Positions 9,355 through 18,425 of a stretch of DNA of 64,000 nt are shown piece after piece; positions within the stretch are counted from its first letter, which is position 1; each line of letters begins with the position of its first letter. The position numbers and the translations under genes were made by a program. Origin of the DNA: Haliscomenobacteraceae bacterium (GTDB taxonomy: Bacteria > Bacteroidota > Bacteroidia > Chitinophagales > Saprospiraceae); contig CANMVX010000012.1 in the NCBI GenBank assembly GCA_947501115.1, positions 1 through 64,000 on the forward strand, given 5' to 3'. The notes beneath the pieces are model-generated. The model did not search any database and was not told the DNA's origin. It worked only from the letters and a program-made list of their open reading frames with translations.

Positions 9355-10767
9355 ATGGCAACCACTTCTTTTTTACACGAAAATTTCTTGTTACAAAACA
9401 ACACAGCCGCCTCCTTATATCATGATTATGCTAAGGATATGCCCATCATAGATTATCATAATCATTTACCACCGCAGCAAATTGCTGAAAATCAATCTTT
9501 TGAAAACATTTCAAAAATTTGGCTCTATGGTGATCATTACAAATGGAGAGCCATGCGGATGAACGGCGTAGATGAATCTTATTGTACAGGGAATAAAAGT
9601 GATTTCGAAAAATTTGAAAAATGGTCAGAAACCGTTCCCTATACCTGGAGAAACCCGCTATTTCATTGGACCGCTCTGGAAATGAAACGCTATTTTGGCG
9701 TCGATGACCTCCTAAATAAGGATAATGCAGCCTCAATTTATGCTCATTGTAACGAACTGCTACAAACGCCGTCTTTCAAGGTGCGTCCCCTACTAACAAA
9801 TATGAATGTTAGGGCGGTCTGCACCACGGATGATCCCTTAGATTCTCTTGAATTTCATATAGCTATGAAAAATGAGGGTGACGGCCATTTAAAAATGTTG
9901 CCCGCATTTAGACCTGACAAATTTATTTTAATAAAAAATGCAAATTTTGCCTCTTTTGTCAGACAGCTCGCTGATTTAACTTCGCTGTCTATCGTTAATT
10001 ACGACGATCTTGTTCAAGCGTTGTCTCAACGAGCCGATTTCTTCGCTTCCCTCGGTTGCCAGCTTTCTGACCACGGATTAGAATATTTATGTGCTGAAAA
10101 TTATACTGCTTCGGAAGTAGATCGCATTTTCAAAAAAGCGCTCAATGGAGAGTCTATTTCTCAGGAAGAAGCACATATTTATATGTCGTCTATCCTTTTC
10201 GACCTAGGCTGTCTTTATCATTCATTAGGTTGGATTCAACAATTTCATATTGGGGCCATGCGTAATAATAATCTGAGAGCACTGAAAAATTTAGGCGCCG
10301 ATACCGGTTGGGACTCTATCGGAGATTGGTCTCAGGCTAAGGCATTGTCAAAATACCTGGCACGTTTAGATGAGGAAGACCGATTGACAAAAACAATTAT
10401 TTATAATTTGAATCCTGCAGATAATGCGGTGATGGCATCTATGATTGGTAACTTTAATGATGGAAGTGTTGCTGGAAAAATACAATATGGTTCAGGCTGG
10501 TGGTTTTTAGACCAAAAAGACGGTATGGAACAGCAGATGAATACGCTATCCAGCATGGGTCTGATAAGTAAATTTGTGGGAATGCTCACCGATTCCAGAA
10601 GTTTCCTTTCCTTCCCCCGTCATGAGTATTTCAGAAGAATTTTGTGTAATATGATAGGTAAGGAAATTGAAAATGGGGAACTCCCAAGTGATATCCCATG
10701 GGCGGGAAAAATCATTCAGGATATTTGCTACCATAATGTCAGAGAATTCTTAGGCTGGGAAAAATAA
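9355..10767 (+). CDS. uxaC: Glucuronate (uronate) isomerase
   Basis: UxaC converts D-glucuronate to D-fructuronate and D-galacturonate to D-tagaturonate, the first cytoplasmic step of uronate catabolism. The protein has 470 residues, the normal length. It carries the metal-binding IIDYHNHLPPQQIA near the N-terminus, followed by the family segments ISKIWLYGDHYKWRAMR and PLFHWTALEMKRYFG, and FHIGAMRNNN and SFLSFPRHEYFRRI towards the C-terminus. It leads the rightward unit, 26 bases before the DUF6807 gene. Its presence suggests that the glycan taken up by the divergent SusCD pair contains uronic acid. No uxaB, uxuA or kdgK is seen in the window. Confidence 0.95.
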   Translation: MATTSFLHENFLLQNNTAASLYHDYAKDMPIIDYHNHLPPQQIAENQSFENISKIWLYGDHYKWRAMRMNGVDESYCTGNKSDFEKFEKWSETVPYTWRNPLFHWTALEMKRYFGVDDLLNKDNAASIYAHCNELLQTPSFKVRPLLTNMNVRAVCTTDDPLDSLEFHIAMKNEGDGHLKMLPAFRPDKFILIKNANFASFVRQLADLTSLSIVNYDDLVQALSQRADFFASLGCQLSDHGLEYLCAENYTASEVDRIFKKALNGESISQEEAHIYMSSILFDLGCLYHSLGWIQQFHIGAMRNNNLRALKNLGADTGWDSIGDWSQAKALSKYLARLDEEDRLTKTIIYNLNPADNAVMASMIGNFNDGSVAGKIQYGSGWWFLDQKDGMEQQMNTLSSMGLISKFVGMLTDSRSFLSFPRHEYFRRILCNMIGKEIENGELPSDIPWAGKIIQDICYHNVREFLGWEK

Positions 10768-10793
10768 TATTTAACCTTTAAAAAAATTATACG

Positions 10794-11843
10794 ATGAATA
10801 ATAGTAAAGCTATTGTCCTCATTTTATCCTTCATCTCTCCTTTTATGCTCATTTCTCAAAAGGAAGGAGTTACCTTTAACACCTTACCAAACAAGGATAT
10901 TGAAGTTAAGATTAATGGTAAATTATTTACCCAATATTTTATTTCGCAAAATGAAGAGGTCAAAAAACCTGTGTTATACCCTCTGATCACTGAAAACGGT
11001 CAACTGCTGACCAGAGGTTATCCTGTAGCGCCAAGAGCTGGGGAACGAATTGATCACCCTCACCATGTTGGCCTTTGGTTAAATTATGGAAAAGTAAACG
11101 GCATCGATTATTGGAATAATTCAAGGGAGATATTGACCAACGGGGACCCTAAAAATTATGGATTAGTGAAACACCAGGCGGTGACAAAGATAAAGCCTGG
11201 TAAGGATAAAGGGGAGCTTTCCATTCGAGCAGGTTGGTTTGAAGCAGATGGTAAAGGAAAGGAAGTGTTAGAGGAAAACACGACCTTTATTTTCGGAACT
11301 CACCCATTGGGCAGGTATATTGACCGTATTACTACGCTCAAAGCACTCGTGGAAAGTGTTTATTTTAAGGATGATAAAGAAGGTATGATTGCTATAAGAG
11401 TAGCCCGCGAACTGGAACACCCTTCCAATAAGCCTGAAATTTTCACCGATGCTCAAGGTAAGGAAACCAATGTTCCTACCTTAGATAATAACGGGGTCAC
11501 AGGGGAATATTTGAGTAGTGAAGGCATAAAGGGAGAGGAAGTTTGGAGTACCAGAGCAAAATGGATGCGTTTGGGTGGAATGATTAAAGACAAACCCGTT
11601 TCAATAACCATTTTGGATCATCCAAAGAACAACAGCTATCCTACTTACTGGCATGCGAGAGGTTACGGCCTTTTTTCTGCTAATCCATTGGGGGCTAACA
11701 TCTTCAGTAAAGGAAAGGAATCGTTGAATCTTACTTTGAAGAAAGGAGAAGAAGTCACTTTCCGTTACCGCATTCTCATTGCCGATCGTCTTCCTGATGC
11801 CAGTATTTTGGATAAAGAAGCAGCGGAATTTGGAAAAAAATAG
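10794..11843 (+). CDS. DUF6807 (PmoA-annotated) family protein, probably secreted
   Basis: A 349-residue protein of the family often labelled PmoA or DUF6807. It has a signal-like N-terminus (IVLILSFISPFMLISQ) and the family core GERIDHPHHVGLWLNYGKV and GIDYWNNS, with two histidines that may bind metal or substrate. The PmoA name comes from old annotation and does not imply methane oxidation. These proteins occur widely in sugar-degradation loci beside Gfo/Idh/MocA oxidoreductases, as here (27 bases before one). The biochemical function is not established to my knowledge. Confidence 0.82.
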   Translation: MNNSKAIVLILSFISPFMLISQKEGVTFNTLPNKDIEVKINGKLFTQYFISQNEEVKKPVLYPLITENGQLLTRGYPVAPRAGERIDHPHHVGLWLNYGKVNGIDYWNNSREILTNGDPKNYGLVKHQAVTKIKPGKDKGELSIRAGWFEADGKGKEVLEENTTFIFGTHPLGRYIDRITTLKALVESVYFKDDKEGMIAIRVARELEHPSNKPEIFTDAQGKETNVPTLDNNGVTGEYLSSEGIKGEEVWSTRAKWMRLGGMIKDKPVSITILDHPKNNSYPTYWHARGYGLFSANPLGANIFSKGKESLNLTLKKGEEVTFRYRILIADRLPDASILDKEAAEFGKK

Positions 11844-11870
11844 TATATTCACCTTACAATCGTTGATATT

Positions 11871-13142
11871 ATGAATGAAAACAAATCGGTAGCCAGGAGG
11901 AATTTTTTAAAATACACTTCGGCTTCTTTAGCTGCATTTACTATCGTCCCACGATCTGTTTTGGGTGGAAAAGGTTATACTGCCCCGAGTGATCAACTGA
12001 CTAAAGGCATCATTGGGGTAGGTGGTATGGGTTTAGGTCATTTTGATTATGAAGGGACCAAACTTTTGGCTGTGTGTGATGTCGATAAGAATCATCTTCA
12101 AAGAGCCTCGGATATTGCAGGTCCGGATGTGAGCACTTATAGTGATTTCCGAGAACTATTGGCCAGGCCTGATATTGATGTGGTTCATATTGCTACGCCA
12201 CCGCATTGGCATGGATTAATGGCTATTGCCGCTGCGGAAGCGGGCAAGGATATATGGTGTGAAAAGCCTATGACCAGAACCATTGGTGAAGGAATTAAAG
12301 TGGTTGAAGCGGTCCAAAGACATGGACGTATGTTCAGACTCAATACCTGGTTCCGATTTAAAGATACCTTTTATGGTCTTGGAACAGACGTTAAGCCACT
12401 CAAAAAAGTCATTGAAAGTGGTGTTTTAGGTTGGCCATTAAAAGTAACGGTCAGTGGAATTACAGGTTATAACTGGAAATTTTTCTGGAGTGGCAAGACT
12501 AATCTTAAGCCAATGCCGGTGCCGGAATCTCTTGATTATGATGCCTGGCTTGGGCCTGCCCCTTACAAACCTTACAATCCTGAAAGAGTACACTCTGTAT
12601 TCCGGGGTTACTGGGATTATGACGGTGGAGGTCTGGGCGATATGGGGCAACATTACCTCGATCCCGTTCAGTACTTATTAGGAAAAGACCACACTACCCC
12701 AGTGAGGGTGGAGGTCGATGCTCCTCAGCAAGATGCTGATGCTGTAGGTTCCTGGAGACGAGTTACTTACACTTACGCTGATGGTTGTCAAGTCATTCTC
12801 GATGGGGAAAATAAAGACAAAGATGCCGCTTATATCGAAGGGCCTTACGGTAAAATATATAAAGGTTTTAAGTCCGATATACCAAATCTTAAAGGGTTAA
12901 TTGACACCCTACCTGACCCAGAACCTCAAATTGGACTTTTCTCTGATAGTGTTCGAACCAGACAAAAATTTGCGCTCAATGAGATGAATGGACATCGTTC
13001 TGCTACTTTGGTAAATATGGGTATCATCGCCATCCGTTTGGGAAGAACCCTTCATTTTGATCCGGTAGCACAATCATTTATCAATGATGAAGAGGCCAAT
13101 CGATTGGTTTGGCAACCTATGAGAGGTTCCTGGAGTATTTAA
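11871..13142 (+). CDS. Tat-exported Gfo/Idh/MocA family oxidoreductase
   Basis: A 423-residue oxidoreductase with a twin-arginine signal (ARRNFLKYTSASLAAFTIV). Unlike the enzyme at 1013-2350 it keeps an intact dinucleotide loop (GVGGMGLGH, G-x-G-x-x-G) and the CEKP motif at about residues 133-136. A C-terminal substrate domain follows with WDYDGGGLGDMGQHYLDP, whose aspartate and histidine are probable catalytic residues by family analogy. Periplasmic members hold NAD(P) tightly, so export by Tat makes sense. It lies between the DUF6807 gene and the HEAT/DUF1080 gene, and I infer that it interconverts a glycoside and its 3-keto form. Confidence 0.9.
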   Translation: MNENKSVARRNFLKYTSASLAAFTIVPRSVLGGKGYTAPSDQLTKGIIGVGGMGLGHFDYEGTKLLAVCDVDKNHLQRASDIAGPDVSTYSDFRELLARPDIDVVHIATPPHWHGLMAIAAAEAGKDIWCEKPMTRTIGEGIKVVEAVQRHGRMFRLNTWFRFKDTFYGLGTDVKPLKKVIESGVLGWPLKVTVSGITGYNWKFFWSGKTNLKPMPVPESLDYDAWLGPAPYKPYNPERVHSVFRGYWDYDGGGLGDMGQHYLDPVQYLLGKDHTTPVRVEVDAPQQDADAVGSWRRVTYTYADGCQVILDGENKDKDAAYIEGPYGKIYKGFKSDIPNLKGLIDTLPDPEPQIGLFSDSVRTRQKFALNEMNGHRSATLVNMGIIAIRLGRTLHFDPVAQSFINDEEANRLVWQPMRGSWSI

Positions 13143-13178
13143 ATAAAAGAGGTTCAAACCTGACTTAATAATTAAATT

Positions 13179-16100
13179 ATGATTCGCAATCTTTTTTTCA
13201 CGGCACTTATTTTGTCCATTTTATTGCCAAATGTTGGGCTTAGTCAACGTACTTTGCCGACGCAGATGGCTGACATTTTAAATGAAATCCCTGCACGCGA
13301 CGGAAATCAACGCAATAGATTAGCTAAAGAAATGATAGAAATGGGTCCTGCTGGGCTCGATTTATTTACCTCAAAGGTAAGCGCTGCAGAAGTTGGAAAC
13401 GACACCCGGGTACGCACCGCCTTAAACGGCTTGGTTTGGTATGCTGGACAGGATGGAAATGAAACGGCCCGACAATTAGTTGAAAAAGCTTTCTTACGTG
13501 CTTTGGTTGCTTCGAAGGAAACAACCGTTCAGTCCTTCTTTTTACACCATCTTTCCTTTATTGGTAAGGATATAGTTCCTTCTATTGAACCTTTTCTAGC
13601 CTCTGAAACATTGGCTGATTATGCCGTGCAAACCCTTATTGCCATTCGTTCCGAAGAGGCTCACGATGCTTTACTTCGCGCCTTTGCCAAAAGCACCGGA
13701 AATAAAAAGTTGCCTGTGCTGAAAGGTATCGCAGCCTATAGTAATGCTAAAAGTCTGGATATTTTACATGCAGTTATCCAAAATGAAACGGGTGCTGATT
13801 TACGTAAAATTGCCTTAGCAGGCATAGCTAAAGCTGGTCAGCCTTCTTCCGACAAAATAATGAAAACAGCGGCTACTTCCGTCGGATTTAAATACGATCC
13901 GACGGAAACCATGCGTTCCTGGATTAATTACCTGGATCAGCTGGCAAAAAATAATCAATGGTCTATCGCTGAAAAAAATGCCCGATTTATAGTCAAAAAT
14001 AACGCTTCAACGCCGGCTTACACCTATTCTTTAGCTGCCCTTCGCTTACTTATTACTTATGACGGCATGAATGCCATAGATGAAATAATTCAAGCGTTAA
14101 GTCATGCTAATGTAGATTACAGAGGAGCGGCATTAGCCCTGGCCTTGGAAAATAAGGACGTTGCAGGCCTTAGAAAAATTCTTGATAAAGCTGGTTCTTT
14201 ATCCCCGGCAGCTAATATCCAGATATTGGATTATGTGGGTTCGTTGAAAAATCCCCTGGCTCTTCCTTTCGTTGAATCTCAATTAAAGGCAACAGAACTT
14301 GAGAATAGATTAGCCGCTATAAAGGCTTTGATGGCTATAAAAGGCAGGGAAGGTATTCCAACCTTACTTTCTTATGCCTCCAATATAAGTTCTGCGGAAA
14401 TCCCCACTATTTCACTTCTTTTAAAAACATGGATTAGTTCCCGGGAAATTCCGGCGATTATCTCTGCTTTGCATAAAGCTGGAAATAGCGGTAAGATTGT
14501 TTTTCTTGAAACTTTAGCTTCAAGAAATGCCGTCCTTGCTTTCAATGACGTTATAGGTTATACCAATGCCACCGATAAAGCCATTTCTTTAACAGCATAC
14601 AAGGCATTAACTGGGACAAGTTCTGCAAATTCCATTGATGTTTTACTGGAGAAATTATCGTCCACTACTGACGATCAAGTCATTAAATTATTACAAGACG
14701 CAGTAGTTTCTATAAAATCAGCACAGACGGTTGAAAAACTAAAGGAAATCTGGGTGAAAAGTCCAGAAAACCAAAAGAAATACCTCGGTGCTTTTGCTCC
14801 TATTTCGGATCCTTCGTTGCTTAATCTCGTGGCCTCTGCATACAAAAGCAATCAGGCCGATCTCAAAAATGCGGCTTTTCAAGCCTTGACCAAATGGGAG
14901 AATGAAGCCGCTACCTCTTACCTTTTACCTGTCATAGAGTCTAATGAACCAGAAAAAGCAAATACTGCTTTTCGCGCTTATGTAAAACAAATAGGCAGCT
15001 CATCATTGAGTACAGAAAGAAAGGTGTTGTCAATCAGAAAATTGATTCCCTATACCCAGGATGATGCAGGTTTAAAAAGACTTATTATCAATCAACTGGC
15101 TAATAATAAATCGTTTTTGTCTTTTATTACCGTAGCTACTTTCCTGGACGATGCCAAAGTGCAACAAGCTGCAGCACAGGCTTGTAGTGATATTGCATTG
15201 CCAGAATCAGGAGGTAAAGCTGGTCTGTTTGGAGCCACTGTTAAACCGGTATTAGAAAAATGTATGGTGGTTCTCAGCGGTGCAGAAAGTGATTATACCA
15301 GGGAAAATATACGGACATGGCTTTCTCAAATGCCCGCAACAGAAGGATTTGTGCCTATGTTTAATGGAAAGGATTTGTCCGGCTGGCAAGGTCTTGTTGA
15401 AAACCCTATAGCGCGTGCTGCCATGGCTCCTGATGTTTTAGCTGCAAAACAGAAAGAGGCTAATGCTAAATTACCCCTGAATTGGACGGTGGTGAACGGT
15501 GAAATCAGATTTACAGGGACTGGTTATGAAAATCTTTGCTCAGTTAAGGATTATGCCGATTTCGAAATGTGGGTAGATTGGCGGATTTCCAAAAATGGCG
15601 ACAGCGGCATTTATCTTAGAGGGACACCACAGGTTCAAATTTGGGACACTACCCGCGTGGATGTAGGTGCCAATGTAGGTTCCGGCGGTCTATATAACAA
15701 TAAAACTAATCCTTCCAAGCCATTAAAATTAATGGATAATGCGATAAATGACTGGAATACTTTTTTCATCAGAATGGTTGGTGAGAAAGTAACTGTTTAT
15801 CTTAATGGTGAATTGGTAGTAGATAATGTGACGCTGGAAAATTATTGGGACAGAAAATTACCTATTTTCCCTTCAGGACCCATCGAACTTCAAGCTCATG
15901 GTACCGACCTTGCTTTTAGGGACGTGTATGTCAGAAATCTGTCCAGCAGTCAGATCAGCCTTACGCCGGAGGAAGAAACCAACGGATTCGTTTCTTTATT
16001 TAATGGAAAAGATTTAACTGGTTGGGTTGGTAATATGACCGATTATAAGGTGGTTGACCAAACGATTCTTATTGATCCAACGGCTGGAGGAAAAGGAAAT

Positions 16101-16556
16101 CTTTATACAGAAAAAGAATACGATGATTTTGTTTTCCGTTTTGATTTCCAATTAACACCTGGAGCTAATAATGGTATTGGCATAAGAACGCCTTTAGAAG
16201 GAGATGCTGCTTATGTGGGTATGGAAATTCAAGTACTTGATAATACTTCACCTATTTATGCAAATCTTGAAGCTTATCAATATCATGGTTCTGTTTACGG
16301 AATTATTCCTGCAAAAAGAGAGTTTCTAAAACCCGTTGGACAGTGGAATGAGGAGGAAATTCGTATCGAAGGAGATAGAATCAGAGTGACTTTAAATGGA
16401 CAGATTATCGTTGATGGCGACTTAAAAGAAGCCTCAGAAAACGGTACTTTGGATCATAAGAATCATCCTGGATTACAACGAGCTAAAGGACATATTGGCT
16501 TTCTCGGACATGGTTCCGAAGTTCGATTTAAAAATTTGAGAATTAAATCTTTATAA
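13179..16556 (+). CDS. Secreted HEAT-repeat protein with two C-terminal DUF1080 domains
   Basis: A very large protein of 1125 residues. A signal peptide (FFTALILSILLPNVGLSQ) is followed by about 650 residues of alpha-helical, HEAT/armadillo-like repeats rich in Ala and Leu (such as ALNGLVWYAGQDG and IQILDYVGSLKNPLAL). Two DUF1080 domains follow, at about residues 720-925 (EGFVPMFNGKDLSGW) and 935-1125 (NGFVSLFNGKDLTGW). The helical part is a likely scaffold or glycan/protein docking surface, and the DUF1080 parts are probable 3-keto-glycoside hydrolases. It is the last gene of the uxaC unit, 36 bases after the oxidoreductase. The fused arrangement is unusual for its size. Exact substrate unknown. 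Confidence 0.85.
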   Translation: MIRNLFFTALILSILLPNVGLSQRTLPTQMADILNEIPARDGNQRNRLAKEMIEMGPAGLDLFTSKVSAAEVGNDTRVRTALNGLVWYAGQDGNETARQLVEKAFLRALVASKETTVQSFFLHHLSFIGKDIVPSIEPFLASETLADYAVQTLIAIRSEEAHDALLRAFAKSTGNKKLPVLKGIAAYSNAKSLDILHAVIQNETGADLRKIALAGIAKAGQPSSDKIMKTAATSVGFKYDPTETMRSWINYLDQLAKNNQWSIAEKNARFIVKNNASTPAYTYSLAALRLLITYDGMNAIDEIIQALSHANVDYRGAALALALENKDVAGLRKILDKAGSLSPAANIQILDYVGSLKNPLALPFVESQLKATELENRLAAIKALMAIKGREGIPTLLSYASNISSAEIPTISLLLKTWISSREIPAIISALHKAGNSGKIVFLETLASRNAVLAFNDVIGYTNATDKAISLTAYKALTGTSSANSIDVLLEKLSSTTDDQVIKLLQDAVVSIKSAQTVEKLKEIWVKSPENQKKYLGAFAPISDPSLLNLVASAYKSNQADLKNAAFQALTKWENEAATSYLLPVIESNEPEKANTAFRAYVKQIGSSSLSTERKVLSIRKLIPYTQDDAGLKRLIINQLANNKSFLSFITVATFLDDAKVQQAAAQACSDIALPESGGKAGLFGATVKPVLEKCMVVLSGAESDYTRENIRTWLSQMPATEGFVPMFNGKDLSGWQGLVENPIARAAMAPDVLAAKQKEANAKLPLNWTVVNGEIRFTGTGYENLCSVKDYADFEMWVDWRISKNGDSGIYLRGTPQVQIWDTTRVDVGANVGSGGLYNNKTNPSKPLKLMDNAINDWNTFFIRMVGEKVTVYLNGELVVDNVTLENYWDRKLPIFPSGPIELQAHGTDLAFRDVYVRNLSSSQISLTPEEETNGFVSLFNGKDLTGWVGNMTDYKVVDQTILIDPTAGGKGNLYTEKEYDDFVFRFDFQLTPGANNGIGIRTPLEGDAAYVGMEIQVLDNTSPIYANLEAYQYHGSVYGIIPAKREFLKPVGQWNEEEIRIEGDRIRVTLNGQIIVDGDLKEASENGTLDHKNHPGLQRAKGHIGFLGHGSEVRFKNLRIKSL

Positions 16557-16561
16557 AATAT

Positions 16562-16597
16562 TTCTGTAGAGACGCGAAGCATCGCGTCTCTACAGAA
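16562..16597. repeat. REP-like perfect palindrome
   Basis: A perfect 16-bp inverted repeat (left arm TTCTGTAGAGACGCGA) surrounds the 4-base loop AGCA. It begins 6 bases after the HEAT/DUF1080 stop codon. It is much more GC-rich than its surroundings and has no run of T on either side, so it does not look like an ordinary terminator. GTAGAGACGCGA-type palindromes recur as dispersed repeats in several bacterial genomes, so I call it REP-like. It could also stabilise the 3' end of the upstream mRNA. No second copy is in this window. Confidence 0.7.
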
Positions 16598-16836
16598 TAA
16601 TATATTAATATTGGGTCACCATATCATATAATAGTAAATTAAAGAAAGTTCATATAAATAAAAAAATAGAATGTCATTAAAGGACATCTGTCCGTTTTGA
16701 TGAAGGTTTTTTGCATAATATCGTCCAATTTTAATATAAAGATAGGCCAAATGTCTTTTACAAGACGTAAAAATATCCCCTGACCCCTCTTATTGTCGCC
16801 TTTTATCCTTATATTCAACAACCAAAGCCATTTCCG

Positions 16837-18387
16837 ATGATGAACTACAGACATTTGACCTTGTTCCTTCCCCTTTTTGTTTTTTTTAGCCATTGTTTCG
16901 GGCAATCTCAACATTTGGGCATTTTTAATTCCGCAAATGATATCGGAAAACCAAAATTAACTGGCAGCTCCTATTTCGATGTTGAAAACCAAGTGTATAA
17001 ACTAAAAGGAGCGGGTTCTCAAATTGGGTTGAATAAGGATGAATTCCATTTTCTTTCCAATAGAATACAAGGCGATTTTATAGTCACGGCTAATTTTGAG
17101 TTTGCTAACCCCATCGGAAATAATCCCCGTCGTAAATTAGGATGGATGGTAAGAGAAAGTTTAGAGGATGATGCAGTACATTTTACGTCCACCATTCAGG
17201 GCGATGGTCTAACTATGGCCACCTGGCGTGAAATACACGGGGCATATATGCGAAATGGGAAAGACGAATTAATATTTCCAAAGAAAAAAGCACGTACCAT
17301 CCAACTGGAACGAAAAGGGAATACTTACACAATGCGTATAGCCAATGAGGGTGAACCTTTGCAATCTTATGGTGCCGTGACGATGGAAAATATAGGTGAA
17401 AATCCTTATGTTGGCTTATTTGTGTGCTCAAATAACCCGGATGCCCTGGAAAATGTTAATATCTGGAACGTTCGGGTGGATAAAATAATGCCGCCTTCTT
17501 TTAATTTTAATGGGGCAGATAGCCTGGGTAGCCGATTGGAAATGTTGGATGTTTTTAACGGAAATCGAAAGGTGATCTATGAAAGCCCAGTTCGTTTTGA
17601 AGCGCCTAACTGGATACCCGATGGCAAAAACCTGTTATTCAATAGCAAAGGAAATATCTGGACCATTCCTGTTGAAGGTAAAGTCGCACCCTCAAAACTC
17701 AATACAGGAAATGCCAATAGAAACAATAATGACCATGTGATTTCATTTGATGGAAAATGGTTGGGTATAAGTTCTCACAGGGCCGGATTATTTGGTGGTG
17801 GATCAACGATTTATGTGCTGCCTCTTTCAGGGGGTGAACCCAGATTGGTCACCGAAAAAACACCTTCCTATCTTCATGGCTGGGCAGCAAATAATAAGGA
17901 AGTATATTATGTGGGGCGAAGGGATACCAGCCGAAACTCGCTTTATCATGTTTTTAAGGCCAATATAGAAACGGGTGAAGAAACTCAATTAACCCATTTT
18001 ACCTTTGGTCATGTGGACGGACCTGAAGGTTCACCCGATGGTAAATGGATCTATTTCAATGGTAGTATGACGGGTACCATGCAACTTTGGCGAATGAAAC
18101 CCGATGGTACAGCATTGGAACAATTGACTTTCGACCAATATAATAATTGGTTTCCACATATTTCACCTGACGGTAAATGGATAGCTTACATCTCTTTTGA
18201 AGATGATATTGATCCTACACAACATCCTGGCTGCAAACCAGTCAGCCTTAAATTATTGCCTGTAATGGGAGGATTTCCCAAAACCATTGCCTATCTATAT
18301 GGTGGGCAAGGAACGATAAATACACCGTCCTGGTCACCAGACAGCAGATTCATCGCCTTTGTCAGTTATTCTGGTAGCTTCAAATAA
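16837..18387 (+). CDS. Secreted PD40 beta-propeller (TolB-like) protein with DUF1349-like N-terminal domain
   Basis: A 516-residue protein with a signal peptide (LFLPLFVFFSHCFGQ). Residues about 20-215 resemble the DUF1349 concanavalin-like fold (RIQGDFIVTANFEF, then LGWMVRESLEDDAVHFTS). Residues about 235-516 carry repeated PD40/WD40-like blades, each with a DGK motif (PDGKNLLFNSKGNIWTI, SPDGKWIYFNGSMTG, SPDGKWIAYISFEDD). This is a TolB-type propeller without TolB's own N-terminal domain or any tol-pal neighbours, so a role in the Tol system is unlikely. It follows the sugar locus after a 280-base gap. Function is not known; glycan or peptide binding is possible. Confidence 0.8.
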   Translation: MMNYRHLTLFLPLFVFFSHCFGQSQHLGIFNSANDIGKPKLTGSSYFDVENQVYKLKGAGSQIGLNKDEFHFLSNRIQGDFIVTANFEFANPIGNNPRRKLGWMVRESLEDDAVHFTSTIQGDGLTMATWREIHGAYMRNGKDELIFPKKKARTIQLERKGNTYTMRIANEGEPLQSYGAVTMENIGENPYVGLFVCSNNPDALENVNIWNVRVDKIMPPSFNFNGADSLGSRLEMLDVFNGNRKVIYESPVRFEAPNWIPDGKNLLFNSKGNIWTIPVEGKVAPSKLNTGNANRNNNDHVISFDGKWLGISSHRAGLFGGGSTIYVLPLSGGEPRLVTEKTPSYLHGWAANNKEVYYVGRRDTSRNSLYHVFKANIETGEETQLTHFTFGHVDGPEGSPDGKWIYFNGSMTGTMQLWRMKPDGTALEQLTFDQYNNWFPHISPDGKWIAYISFEDDIDPTQHPGCKPVSLKLLPVMGGFPKTIAYLYGGQGTINTPSWSPDSRFIAFVSYSGSFK

Positions 18388-18425
18388 AAATTTACTGCAA
18401 TTCAATCTTTTTAGCCCGGCAAATA

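Noticed and set aside
10794-11843. Reading the PmoA-type annotation as particulate methane monooxygenase
   Set aside because: The sequence is a soluble, secreted DUF6807 protein in a sugar locus and has nothing of a membrane-bound methane monooxygenase subunit.
16639-16914. Minus-strand open frame of 91 codons in the gap before the PD40 gene
   Set aside because: It overlaps the signal-peptide region of the well-supported gene at 16837, has no recognisable domain, and its composition is that of AT-rich noncoding DNA.
16837-18387. Assignment as TolB of the Tol-Pal system
   Set aside because: Only the PD40 blades are shared; the N-terminal domain differs and no tolA, tolQ, tolR or pal gene is near.
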